A stretch of 64,000 nt of DNA from the NCBI GenBank assembly GCA_020540725.1, contig JAJBSL010000003.1, positions 1 to 64,000 of the forward strand, in the 5' to 3' direction. The notes below the pieces were generated by a model. The model was given only the letters and a program-made list of their open reading frames with translations. It made no database searches and was not told the origin of the DNA. Shown piece by piece: positions 8,822 to 17,309 of this stretch. Position numbers and translations under genes: made by a program. The stretch comes from Lachnospiraceae bacterium EP-SM-12S-S03 (GTDB taxonomy: Bacteria > Bacillota > Clostridia > Lachnospirales > Lachnospiraceae). The stretch's first letter is position 1; the number at the start of each line of letters is the position of its first letter.

Positions 8822-10468
8822 CTACCAAGGCTGCATTGCTCCGCCTTCTTCCGCCGGACGGCAGTTTCTCGCAAAGAGATTCAGACAGCCTTTCTGTTCT
8901 TTTAATGGTGGGCATACCCACTTTTCTCTACGAACTGCTAATTCTTCATCTGATACACAAAGTGTTGCCTCTCCCTTGATCGTATCCAAAATGATCTCGT
9001 CCCCTTCTTCTACAAGGGCGATGACACCTCCGTCGTATGCCTCCGGAGAAACATGTCCTACAATTGCTCCAAAGTTAAATCCGGAAAATCTTGCATCTGT
9101 GATCAATCCTACACTTGTATGAAGACCAAGTCCGATCAGTGCATCAATGCTCAACATCAATTCTTTCATTCCTGGTGCACCTTTACATCCTTCATAACGG
9201 ATTACGATAATATCTCCAGGCACGATTTTTCCAGCCTCAATCGCTTCAAATGCCGCTCTGTCACCATCAAATACTTTCGCTTTTCCTTTGATGTATTTTA
9301 CAGATTCCGGTACTCCTGTCGGTCTTACAATTGCCCCATTCGGTGCAATATTGCCACGCAGTACTTTTAATCCCGGTTCCTTAAATAACGGTTTTTCCAA
9401 ACTGTGAATGACTTCGTTTGGTTTTGCTTCCAGTTTTTCTAAAAAGTCTCCAAGCTTGATTCCTGTAATCATCGGTACATCTTTATAAAGTTTGCTCTCT
9501 AACATTTTTAACACGTTTGGAACTCCGCCGGCATAATGGAAATCTACTACCGTATACGAGCCGCTTGGAATGACTGCATTGATACAAGGAATTTCTTCTG
9601 CATATTTCTCGAAATCTTCCAATGTAATATCAATGCCGAGTTCATATGCCATTGTAAGAATATGAAGCACTGCATTCGTAGATCCCGCCACTGCCATATC
9701 GAACATAATAGAGTTCAAAAGTACTTCTTTTGTGATCAGATCTGATGGTTTTCTTCCAGATTTCACAAGTTCCACCGCATATTTTCCTGCTGCTCTTGCC
9801 TGACGAAGTTTCTGATTGTCAGAAGCCGGAACTGTTGCGGTTCCCGGCATTACAAGATTAAATACTTCTCCTAACATCTGCATCGTATTGGCTGTTCCCA
9901 TAGACGGACATGCTCCAAAAGAAGGACATACTGCCTCTTCCAATTCATCCAGGTAATCCTCTCCCGCTCCGGAGAATCTTGCAACATCTAAATCTGCTTC
10001 TACAATAGCTTTTCCACAGTGGTGTCCCGGCTGCATAGAACCTCCTGTCACGACCATAGCCGGAATATCAAGTCTTGCTGCAGCCAGATAACATCCTGCA
10101 ATGATATTATCGCAGGATGCTATCATCACAAGTCCGTCAAAATTATGTACTTTTGTAACAAACTCTACAGACATGGCAACGATATCACGTCCCACCTGCT
10201 CATACTTCAATTCTTCAGCTCCATTTGCGATATTACCGCATGTTGCCGGAATTCCAAATTCCACCGGCACTCCTCCGGCTTCCCAGATTCCCTGTTTTAC
10301 CGCCCCGGCAATCTGTCTTAAATGCGCACTTCCCGGTGAACCTTCCATGAAAGAGTTTGGTACTCCGATATGCGGTTTCTTACGGATATCTTCATCTGAA
10401 TATCCTGCTGCTTTCATCATTACTCGTCTGTGTGCCGCCTCCGGCCCGTTCCAATATTCCTGTGCCAT
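8822..10468 (-). CDS. IlvD/Edd-family dehydratase, divergent
   Basis: A 548-residue member of the iron-sulfur dihydroxyacid dehydratase family (IlvD, Edd, sugar-acid dehydratases). The three cluster cysteines appear kept: IPATCGNIANG, IASCDNIIAG and SFGACPSMGTANTM. The active-site blocks differ from ordinary IlvD: RYEGCKGAPGM in place of RYEGPKGGPGM, and DARFSGFNFG in place of DGRFSGG-RG. It may therefore act on another hydroxy acid than the valine/isoleucine intermediates. It lies 16 nt after the ornithine-cyclodeaminase-family gene. Plain IlvD remains possible, because leuC, leuD and ilvD often share an operon. Confidence 0.82.
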   Translation of the reverse strand: MAQEYWNGPEAAHRRVMMKAAGYSDEDIRKKPHIGVPNSFMEGSPGSAHLRQIAGAVKQGIWEAGGVPVEFGIPATCGNIANGAEELKYEQVGRDIVAMSVEFVTKVHNFDGLVMIASCDNIIAGCYLAAARLDIPAMVVTGGSMQPGHHCGKAIVEADLDVARFSGAGEDYLDELEEAVCPSFGACPSMGTANTMQMLGEVFNLVMPGTATVPASDNQKLRQARAAGKYAVELVKSGRKPSDLITKEVLLNSIMFDMAVAGSTNAVLHILTMAYELGIDITLEDFEKYAEEIPCINAVIPSGSYTVVDFHYAGGVPNVLKMLESKLYKDVPMITGIKLGDFLEKLEAKPNEVIHSLEKPLFKEPGLKVLRGNIAPNGAIVRPTGVPESVKYIKGKAKVFDGDRAAFEAIEAGKIVPGDIIVIRYEGCKGAPGMKELMLSIDALIGLGLHTSVGLITDARFSGFNFGAIVGHVSPEAYDGGVIALVEEGDEIILDTIKGEATLCVSDEELAVRREKWVCPPLKEQKGCLNLFARNCRPAEEGGAMQPW

Positions 10469-10484
10469 TTCTCATGTCCTCCTA

Positions 10485-11471
10485 TTAATTCCAGTTTGTT
10501 CCTACACCCTGTGCAAGCGCTTTATCGTAGATTTTTTTTGCTGTTACAAGATCCTGTGTTCCAATGCCAACTGTCTTGAACACAATGATTTCCTCATCAT
10601 TTTCTCTCGCAGTTACTTTTCCTAAAAGAACGTCTCCCAGGTCTCCTGTAAAATCATCTTTTGTAATCGTTCCGTCTTCAAGCGGAATTAAGATATCTCC
10701 TGCTTCTGATAATACCGCATCTACAGAATCAAAATAAATCTTGGATGCTCTTGTAAGGATTGCCGGATCCATTTCCTGCATATGTGGCTGATAAGATCCA
10801 ACACAACTTACTGTCACTCCCTTTTTTACCTTTGTTCCATCAAACACCGGTCTGGAAGACGGTGTAACTGTTACTACAAGATCTGCATCCTCAATGGCAT
10901 CATCTGAACTTTCTGCTGCAATCACTTTTGTTCCGTATGCGGCAAGTTCTTTATTCATTTGTTCTACAAATGCGTTTAATCTTTCTGCATTTAAATCATA
11001 CACTTTCACTTCACTAAGATCACGCACTGCCATCATTGCCTCAAGCTGTGTAGCCGCCTGTCCTCCTGTTCCGATCAATGCACCTTTCTTTGCATCTTTT
11101 CTTGCCAATACATCAAAGGCTGCGCCGGATGCCGCTCCTGTCCGAAGCTGTGTCACATAAGTTCCGTCGAGTACGGAAACTACGACACCGGTTGTTCCAT
11201 CAATCAAAAGAACCTGTGCCGGAGTAGTCGGAAGTCCTTTGTCAATATTTTTCGGGAATACATTGACGATTTTGATTGCTGAACATTCCATCTCTTCTAC
11301 ATAGGACGGCATGAATAAAAATGCTCCATCATGCTTTGGAGCGCTGATATTTGTACGAAGCGGTACAACACTTTTCCCTTCGGAAAAGATACGAAATGCT
11401 TCTTTGTCCGCCTCTACAGCTTCCTTCATCGTAAATACTTTCTGAATGTCTCCTTTTGATAATAGTAACAT
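10485..11471 (-). CDS. Ornithine cyclodeaminase / mu-crystallin family enzyme
   Basis: A 328-residue protein of the family that includes ornithine cyclodeaminase, alanine dehydrogenase of archaea and ketimine reductases. Seen: the substrate-binding LRTNISAP and FLFMPSY region, TYVTQLRTGAASG, and a Rossmann nucleotide-binding motif GALIGTGGQAATQ. Family reactions use NAD(P)(H) on amino or imino acids. It follows leuD after a transcription terminator and precedes the dehydratase. The pairing with two dehydratases suggests handling of a keto or imino acid made in the pathway (inference). The start ATG follows GGAGGAGAAAG. Confidence 0.85.
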   Translation of the reverse strand: MLLLSKGDIQKVFTMKEAVEADKEAFRIFSEGKSVVPLRTNISAPKHDGAFLFMPSYVEEMECSAIKIVNVFPKNIDKGLPTTPAQVLLIDGTTGVVVSVLDGTYVTQLRTGAASGAAFDVLARKDAKKGALIGTGGQAATQLEAMMAVRDLSEVKVYDLNAERLNAFVEQMNKELAAYGTKVIAAESSDDAIEDADLVVTVTPSSRPVFDGTKVKKGVTVSCVGSYQPHMQEMDPAILTRASKIYFDSVDAVLSEAGDILIPLEDGTITKDDFTGDLGDVLLGKVTARENDEEIIVFKTVGIGTQDLVTAKKIYDKALAQGVGTNWN

Positions 11472-11483
11472 CTTTCTCCTCCC

Positions 11484-11514
11484 TAAAACAAAAGTGCCTC
11501 CAATTCAGAGGCAC
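11484..11514 (-). terminator. Terminator between leuD-like and cyclodeaminase-family genes
   Basis: A 7-bp GC-rich inverted repeat (11494-11500 with 11508-11514) followed on the minus strand by TTTTGTTTTA. It lies in the 56-nt gap between the two genes and should cut expression of the downstream part of the operon. Confidence 0.75.
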
Positions 11515-11527
11515 CCTCTATTTTCTT

Positions 11528-12019
11528 TTATTGCCTTTTACGGTTCGTATAATTTACAAGCCCTCCTGCAGCAATTAATTTCTGCATGAATTCCGGGAAA
11601 GGCTGCCCCTGAAATTCAGTCCCTTGCGTATGATTATATATCTTTCCGCTGTCAAAGTCTACCTCAACTTTATCTCCGGCTTCAATTCCTTTTGCCGCTT
11701 CCGCACATTCAATGATCGGGAGTCCGATATTGATTGCATTTCTATAAAAAATCCGGGCAAATGTTTCTGCAATCACACAACTTACACCTGCTTCTTTCAG
11801 GCATAGCGGCGCATGCTCCCTTGATGAACCGCATCCAAAGTTTTTGTTTGCAACTATCATATCTCCCGGCCGTACCTTCTTCGCAAATTCCGGATCAATA
11901 TCCACCATAGCATGTGTTGCCAGTTCTTTTCCGTCAAAAGAATTCAGATAGCGGGCCGGAATGATCACATCCGTATCTACGTTATCTCCGTACTTAAAAA
12001 CATGTCCTTGTGCTTTCAT
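11528..12019 (-). CDS. Aconitase-family small subunit (LeuD-like)
   Basis: A 163-residue swivel domain of a two-subunit hydro-lyase, of the 3-isopropylmalate dehydratase small-subunit type (usual length about 160). Seen: [17 protein letters not shown] near the start and the conserved [12 protein letters not shown]. It pairs with the large subunit encoded just upstream, and its ATG overlaps the large-subunit stop in TAATG, which indicates translational coupling. Substrate could be 3-isopropylmalate, homoaconitate, dimethylmalate or a related hydroxy acid. No leuA or leuB lies in the window. Confidence 0.88.
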   Translation of the reverse strand: MKAQGHVFKYGDNVDTDVIIPARYLNSFDGKELATHAMVDIDPEFAKKVRPGDMIVANKNFGCGSSREHAPLCLKEAGVSCVIAETFARIFYRNAINIGLPIIECAEAAKGIEAGDKVEVDFDSGKIYNHTQGTEFQGQPFPEFMQKLIAAGGLVNYTNRKRQ

Positions 12020-13293
12020 TATCTTTCACCTGCCTTCTCCGGATTTGCAATATATCCTGCGATCGCACTGGCTGCCGCCGTCTCAGGGGAAGCAAGATAA
12101 ATCAAAGAATCCACATGTCCCATGCGTCCTACAAAATTACGGTTTGTAGTAGAGACGCATTTCTCTTTGGAAGCCAGTACCCCCATATGTCCTCCCATAC
12201 ACGGTCCGCAACTTGGTGTATTGAAAGTACATCCTGCCTCCACAAATATCTTAACAAGTCCTTCTTCCACGCACTGCAGATAAATCTTCTGCGTTGCAGG
12301 AATCACCAGTACACGCACATTCGGATTTACTTGATGGCCTTTCAGAACTGCGGCTGCCCGTCTCATATCGTCCATGCGCCCATTGGTACAGGAACCGATG
12401 ACTACCTGATCAATCTGGATTGGCTCCATAGCCTCTATCTCATCTATCGTCTTTGCATTTCCCGGAAGATGCGGAAAAGCAACTGTCGGACGCACCTTGG
12501 ATAAGTCCACTTCTATGATCTCATCATATTTTGCATCTTCATCCGCTGTATATATCTTATATTCTTTGTCTGAGTGTTCTTTCATATACTGTTCTGCTTT
12601 CGCATCGACCGGGAAAATCCCATTCTTAGCGCCTGCTTCAATGCCCATATTAGCCATTGTAAAACGGTCGTCCATGGAAAGATTCGCAATCCCGTCTCCT
12701 ACGAATTCCATAGATTTATACAAAGCTCCGTCCACACCGATTCTTCCTATTATATGTAAGATAATATCTTTCCCGCTTACATATTTCCCCGGCTTACCTG
12801 TCAGTACAAACTTGATAGCTCCCGGCACTTTAAACCAAAGTTCTCCCGTAGCCATTCCGGTTGCAATGTCCGTTGTTCCTACACCTGTGGAAAATGCTCC
12901 AAGCGCCCCATAGGTACATGTATGGGAATCCGCTCCGATGATACACTCGCCTGCCACTACAATTCCTTTTTCCGGAAGAATGGCATGTTCAATTCCCATC
13001 TGCCCAATCTCAAAATAATGTTTTAAACACTGGCACTTTGAAAACTCACGGATAGATTTCGCATTTTCTGCGGATTTAATATCCTTATTGGGTGTAAAAT
13101 GATCCGGCACAAGCACAACCTTAGCCGGATCAAATACCTTATCTGCCATTTTATAAAATACTGGTACTGCCATCGGTCCGGTAATATCATTGGCCATCAC
13201 AACATCCAGTTTCGCTTCAATCAACTGCCCTGCAACTACAGACTCTAATCCTGCATGATCTGCAAGAATCTTCTGTGTCATTGTCATTCCCAT
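12019..13293 (-). CDS. Aconitase-family large subunit (LeuC-like)
   Basis: Catalytic [4Fe-4S] subunit of a 3-isopropylmalate dehydratase-type enzyme, 424 residues. Cluster cysteines are visible in IGSCTNGR and in [13 protein letters not shown]. Other conserved blocks are [15 protein letters not shown] and [12 protein letters not shown]. The start is the ATG at 13293 (MGMTMTQK, the usual family start) after AGGAGG; a longer form from 13314 is less likely. It is the first gene of the cluster. The absence of leuA and leuB and the company of a cyclodeaminase-family enzyme, a divergent dehydratase and an antiporter leave the true substrate open. Confidence 0.88.
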   Translation of the reverse strand: MGMTMTQKILADHAGLESVVAGQLIEAKLDVVMANDITGPMAVPVFYKMADKVFDPAKVVLVPDHFTPNKDIKSAENAKSIREFSKCQCLKHYFEIGQMGIEHAILPEKGIVVAGECIIGADSHTCTYGALGAFSTGVGTTDIATGMATGELWFKVPGAIKFVLTGKPGKYVSGKDIILHIIGRIGVDGALYKSMEFVGDGIANLSMDDRFTMANMGIEAGAKNGIFPVDAKAEQYMKEHSDKEYKIYTADEDAKYDEIIEVDLSKVRPTVAFPHLPGNAKTIDEIEAMEPIQIDQVVIGSCTNGRMDDMRRAAAVLKGHQVNPNVRVLVIPATQKIYLQCVEEGLVKIFVEAGCTFNTPSCGPCMGGHMGVLASKEKCVSTTNRNFVGRMGHVDSLIYLASPETAAASAIAGYIANPEKAGER

Positions 13294-13329
13294 TGCCTTC
13301 GACCTCCTCATCACTTTTCTTATTGTATA

Positions 13330-13359
13330 ATAATACCATATTCAAAAAACATATGACAA
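13330..13359 (-). promoter_or_regulatory. Promoter of the LeuCD-like operon
   Basis: On the minus strand TTGTCA (13359-13354), 18 nt, TATTAT (13335-13330), about 37 nt before the large-subunit start. Confidence 0.5.
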
Positions 13360-13383
13360 GGTGCGATATTAACCTCTTTTTCA

Positions 13384-14385
13384 CTATGCGGCAGCAAGTT
13401 CTTTATAATATTGGTTTAATTTCTCTGCCTGTCTTCTTACATCGCGTTCCAATGCACGTTCTCTTCCGTTCCATGTAAGCACCGGAACCCTTTTCTCCAA
13501 AATATTGCAAATCAATTCCCGGAATTCTCTTTGGTTTTTCCCCTTATACACATCCTTTCGGTCCTCCAGCCAGTCCTCGTATACCGGTATATCCCGAAGA
13601 AGTACCGGAATCTCTGTAGAAAGCGCCTCTAAAACAACTATTCCTTCTGTCTCTTCATAGGACGGGAAAAAAAACAAATCACTTCCACTATATGCCTTCA
13701 TGAGCTCTTCCTTTTGCACATATCCTGCAAAAATCAAATTCGGAAGTTGTGTATGGACTGCCTTCCTTATTTTGGCAGGAATCTGCATATCCGGCGTAAA
13801 CCCAAACCAAATGAACTTATATTCCGGCATTGTCTTTGCCAGTTCTACAAAATCAAGAATCCCTTTTCTCTCAAAATAAAGTCCTACCGACATGACCACT
13901 TTATCTGTGGATTTGAGTCCGTATTTTTCACGGAACTCTTCTCTTACTAAAGAATTCTTGTAAAACAGCTCCGTATCGACTCCGTTAGAGATTGCCCGGA
14001 TCGGTTTCTTTATTCCATAATTTTCTAATAATTTCTTAGAATAATTTGTTGGCGTTAGAATGAGATCGCCCAAACGGTAGCACTTCATAATCCACCATTT
14101 GAATAACGGTGCAATCAGATTCGATCCCGTAAATGAATTTTCAAAATCTTCTTTCGTAGAATGGGCATGATAAATCACTTTTTTCCCTTGCTTTTTCGCC
14201 TTTCTTGCCATAAAGTAATCGCTTGGGAAAATTGTATTGATATGTACCACGTCATAATCTTCCGTCGGATTTTCCGTTACTTCTACTCCATAGTTGGACA
14301 AAGCTTCTTTTTGCATCGCCATAGCCCTTCCCACACCACTTTTAGATACGATTTGCTGATTTTTCGCATACAGTAACACTTTCAT
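13384..14385 (-). CDS. GT4-family glycosyltransferase
   Basis: A 333-residue retaining glycosyltransferase with the GT-B fold. Seen: N-terminal nucleotide-fold start MKVLLYAKNQQ, GVGRAMAMQKEAL, the donor-site region ISNGVDTELF, and C-terminal FFFPSYEETEGIVVLEALS with the EGxxxxE pattern of GT4 enzymes. The ATG at 14385 follows AAGGAG and overlaps the previous gene by 44 nt, so the two are co-translated. The partner looks like a diacylglycerol glucosyltransferase. This one may add the second sugar of a glycolipid anchor or a related glycan (inference). Confidence 0.85.
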   Translation of the reverse strand: MKVLLYAKNQQIVSKSGVGRAMAMQKEALSNYGVEVTENPTEDYDVVHINTIFPSDYFMARKAKKQGKKVIYHAHSTKEDFENSFTGSNLIAPLFKWWIMKCYRLGDLILTPTNYSKKLLENYGIKKPIRAISNGVDTELFYKNSLVREEFREKYGLKSTDKVVMSVGLYFERKGILDFVELAKTMPEYKFIWFGFTPDMQIPAKIRKAVHTQLPNLIFAGYVQKEELMKAYSGSDLFFFPSYEETEGIVVLEALSTEIPVLLRDIPVYEDWLEDRKDVYKGKNQREFRELICNILEKRVPVLTWNGRERALERDVRRQAEKLNQYYKELAAA

Positions 14386-15544
14386 AATCCAATACTCCTT
14401 TCCACGATGCCGCTTTATAAATTCCAAAAACTTTCTGTCCGAACATCTCTGTGCCGTAATTCTTCGCAATCCATCTGCTATGCTCTCCTGACGTTTGCAG
14501 CCAAGCCTCATCTTTTACATATTCTCTCACATATTTGGCAAAACGGTATATGTCACTATACGAATACCCGTTTCCTCCTTCTTCCAGCACTCCATAAAGA
14601 CAAGGGTCTTTTCTGCATATCAGTGGTAGTCCGCTTGCTGCTGCTTCAATATAAGTCAATCCCTGGGTTTCACTTGTAGAAGCACATACAAACACATCGC
14701 CCACCTGATAGTATTTCTTTACTTCTTTTGGCTCTACCATTCCAGCAAATTTTATAAATTCTTCTAATTCCAGTTCTTTCGTCAAAGCTTCCAGGCTTTC
14801 TCTTGCAGGACCTCCTCCTACAATCAGAAGTTTTATATCTTCCTCTGTCTTTACAATCTCTTTCATCCCATAAATAAGTCCGTCAATTCTTTTCTCAAAT
14901 CCAAGTCTTCCTAGACTTAATAATACTTTATCTTCTTTTTGGATTCCGTATTTTTCTTTCAATGCCGCTATTTCTTTCTCAGATGCGGCTTCCTGAAACT
15001 GCTCTAATTCAATACCTGTGGGAATGATTTCGATGTCCTTCATTACTCCATATTCATATAGTGTGTTTTCCACTTTCTTTGTTGGCGCTATAATGGTATC
15101 CACATTTTTCAATCTTGCTTTCATCCATTTTGCAAGCGCTGCCCTTCCGATTCGCTTTCCAATCGGAATATACTCTGTATACTGCTCATATAACGTATGG
15201 TATGTATGTATAAAACTTGCTCCTGTTGCATCCGCAATTCTTTTGGCAAATCCATAACTGAAGAATTCGCATTGACTATGAATGACATCCGGTCCCCATT
15301 CAATAAGTTCTTTCACCATATCATTTGCCCTGGAAAACGGTACCCTTACTTCCGGATAAATATGAGATGGCATAGATTTCACATAATACACATTTTCTTC
15401 CTTATAAGAAGTACTATTTGAAGATACTGTAAGAATCCTTACTTCGTGTCCTTGCTTTTCCAATTCTTTCTCTAAATTCATAATGGATGTCACAACTCCG
15501 TTAATGGATGGTTTAAATAAATCTGTTGTAATAAGTACTTTCAT
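14342..15544 (-). CDS. GT4-family glycosyltransferase, diacylglycerol glucosyltransferase-like
   Basis: A 400-residue GT4 enzyme. The N-terminus TTDLFKPSINGVVTSIMNL and the blocks IHSQCEFFSYGFAKR and HTYHTLYEQYTEYIP are typical of 1,2-diacylglycerol 3-glucosyltransferases, which make monoglucosyl-diacylglycerol at the inner face of the membrane. The C-terminal donor-binding half has SLGRLGFEKRIDGLI and ASTSETQGLTYIEAAASG. It lies 24 nt after a TVP38-family membrane gene and overlaps the next glycosyltransferase gene. Together they suggest membrane glycolipid or lipoteichoic acid anchor synthesis; the acceptor is inferred from family resemblance only. Confidence 0.85.
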   Translation of the reverse strand: MKVLITTDLFKPSINGVVTSIMNLEKELEKQGHEVRILTVSSNSTSYKEENVYYVKSMPSHIYPEVRVPFSRANDMVKELIEWGPDVIHSQCEFFSYGFAKRIADATGASFIHTYHTLYEQYTEYIPIGKRIGRAALAKWMKARLKNVDTIIAPTKKVENTLYEYGVMKDIEIIPTGIELEQFQEAASEKEIAALKEKYGIQKEDKVLLSLGRLGFEKRIDGLIYGMKEIVKTEEDIKLLIVGGGPARESLEALTKELELEEFIKFAGMVEPKEVKKYYQVGDVFVCASTSETQGLTYIEAAASGLPLICRKDPCLYGVLEEGGNGYSYSDIYRFAKYVREYVKDEAWLQTSGEHSRWIAKNYGTEMFGQKVFGIYKAASWKGVLDYESVTVCEKSANRI

Positions 15545-15567
15545 CGTTAGTCCCTCCTGTTCTTCCT

Positions 15568-16173
15568 CTAAACTATAAATTCAAACATTCTCTGCAGCCA
15601 GCTTCCTGCATAAACAAGTGCCAGACTGTACATTGCAATGGATGCCGGTTTCCCTAACAAAATGATGGCAGTAAATTTCTTCCATGTCATCTTCGTTAAT
15701 CCGGCGATAAGGCAAAGCGCATCATCCGGTGCACAAGGAAAGAAAATTGCAAACGCAAAAAACTTATCAAATTTCTTCCCTTTTTCCAGCCATCCGACAT
15801 ATTTATCATATGTTTCCTCTTTTACAAAATATTTTACAAAACATTGCCCATATCTTCTTGCCAGGTAGAAATTGATCAGAGACCCTGCCACGATTCCGAT
15901 ATAATTATAGAGAAGTCCATACCAGGCTCCGAAAATAACAACACCAACGCCACAAGTAATTCCTCCCGGTATGATCGGAATCACAACTTGTACCATCTGA
16001 ATCAGTACAAATAGAAGCGGTCCCCATATTCCACTCTCCTTTACGAGCATTTCCAGTTTCTCTCTGTCTGTCAAAATCCCCGTCCTCACTCCATATATGG
16101 TGAGTATCACAATGACGATAAGGCTTACTGCCGTTGCAATATTCAATACCTTTTTGGTCGTTTCTCTGCTCAT
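15568..16173 (-). CDS. TVP38/TMEM64 family membrane protein
   Basis: A 201-residue polytopic membrane protein related to the DedA superfamily. Seen: about five hydrophobic segments, the glycine-rich VVIPIIPGGITCGVGVVIFG, the re-entrant-like IVAGSLINFYLARRYGQ and FFPCAPDDALCLIAGLTKM. DedA-superfamily members act in lipid trafficking, including carrier-lipid or phospholipid flipping. It is the first gene of a unit with two glycosyltransferases, which fits a role in membrane lipid supply (inference). The ATG follows GGGAGG. Confidence 0.85.
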   Translation of the reverse strand: MSRETTKKVLNIATAVSLIVIVILTIYGVRTGILTDREKLEMLVKESGIWGPLLFVLIQMVQVVIPIIPGGITCGVGVVIFGAWYGLLYNYIGIVAGSLINFYLARRYGQCFVKYFVKEETYDKYVGWLEKGKKFDKFFAFAIFFPCAPDDALCLIAGLTKMTWKKFTAIILLGKPASIAMYSLALVYAGSWLQRMFEFIV

Positions 16174-16369
16174 TTTTCTGCCTCCCTACTTTTAACTCTC
16201 ACATGAATCTCAGTTCAAATTTTCGATTTCTTCGCATTCTCGCGACTTATATATGAAATGAAGAATCATCTCTTATCTTGATATATTTATCTTATCAGCA
16301 TATGGTTAAGGCTTTTTAATGACTTTATTAAGACTTTTTGAAGATTAAAAAGGCAAATCTTAAGATGAA

Positions 16370-16427
16370 GACAACAAAGAGCAGCGAACAAAGACTCCTT
16401 TCTGAAAGTCTTGATTCACTGCTCTTT
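16370..16427 (-). terminator. Terminator after the PF06541 gene
   Basis: A long stem (16376-16384 with 16419-16427) encloses a second short stem, followed on the minus strand by TTTGTTGTCTTC. It lies 17 nt after the stop of the membrane protein gene. Confidence 0.7.
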
Positions 16428-16443
16428 CTTATGTATCGCTCTA

Positions 16444-17271
16444 TTATTTTTTCTTTTTAAAATATGCTTTTTTGAAATACTCTCTTAAATCATCCATAGA
16501 TTCTTTGTATTTCCCCGAATGCATTCTCGGGAATGCACGCAGAATTCTTCTTACGCTTCTTGCATTTTTAAATTTAATATCATGATATTTTTCTTTCAAC
16601 TCATCTGCACGTTTTTTCAACTCTTCAGAATATCCCTGCATTCCTTCTGCCAGATCATCTTTGCGTTCTATTGCTCCAAGAATATTTTCCGAAATATTGG
16701 CTCCTAGCTCATCTGCAATTTTGCGGAGTTCTGCTGCAATCTCTTCCATTTTTGCCAAATGACGATTCATCCGTAAAATATTCGCAACTGTCACATAAAC
16801 ATCCACAAGTATGATTCCCATTAATATAATCAGCAATGTGGTCCCTAACCATTTCGGTAAAAACGATATTCCCTTAAAAATAAGCGGATGTATCCATTTG
16901 ACGATAATCACACAGGCAACGCCCCATATCAATGAAAACAGAAGACATACATATCCATTTAGGTTGAGCGGCATATGGGAATAATCCCACCACTTACTAT
17001 GGAAAAGTTTCTCCAGTATAAACCCCGTTATCCATTCAAGAGCAGTTACTACAATAATAGAAGCTACATAAAGAATCAAAATATTATTCTTATATGGTGT
17101 TAGAAGAAGCACAACCGCCATCACACCAACTCCGTAAATCGGACAGATTGGTCCATTTAAAAATCCACGGTTTACAAACCTTTGTTCTTTTGCCGCCGCA
17201 AAGGCTACCTCCGTACACCAACCTAAAAATCCGTAAATGAAGAAACAAAGTATTATCTCATATAATTCCAT
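16444..17271 (-). CDS. PF06541-type membrane protein (CmpB-like, putative ABC permease)
   Basis: A 275-residue membrane protein. Four to five hydrophobic helices are followed by a soluble, partly coiled-coil tail of about 100 residues rich in Lys/Glu. The N-terminus LCFFIYGFLGWCTEVAF and RGFLNGPICPIYGVG, then WWDYSHMPLNLNGYVCLLFS, are signatures of the family often annotated as putative ABC transporter permease. No ATPase partner is adjacent. Its real function is not established. It forms a single-gene unit with its own terminator. Confidence 0.8.
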   Translation of the reverse strand: MELYEIILCFFIYGFLGWCTEVAFAAAKEQRFVNRGFLNGPICPIYGVGVMAVVLLLTPYKNNILILYVASIIVVTALEWITGFILEKLFHSKWWDYSHMPLNLNGYVCLLFSLIWGVACVIIVKWIHPLIFKGISFLPKWLGTTLLIILMGIILVDVYVTVANILRMNRHLAKMEEIAAELRKIADELGANISENILGAIERKDDLAEGMQGYSEELKKRADELKEKYHDIKFKNARSVRRILRAFPRMHSGKYKESMDDLREYFKKAYFKKKK

Positions 17272-17309
17272 CTAGCTATTTTTCACTCCTTTGATTCTGT
17301 TTTATAGCC

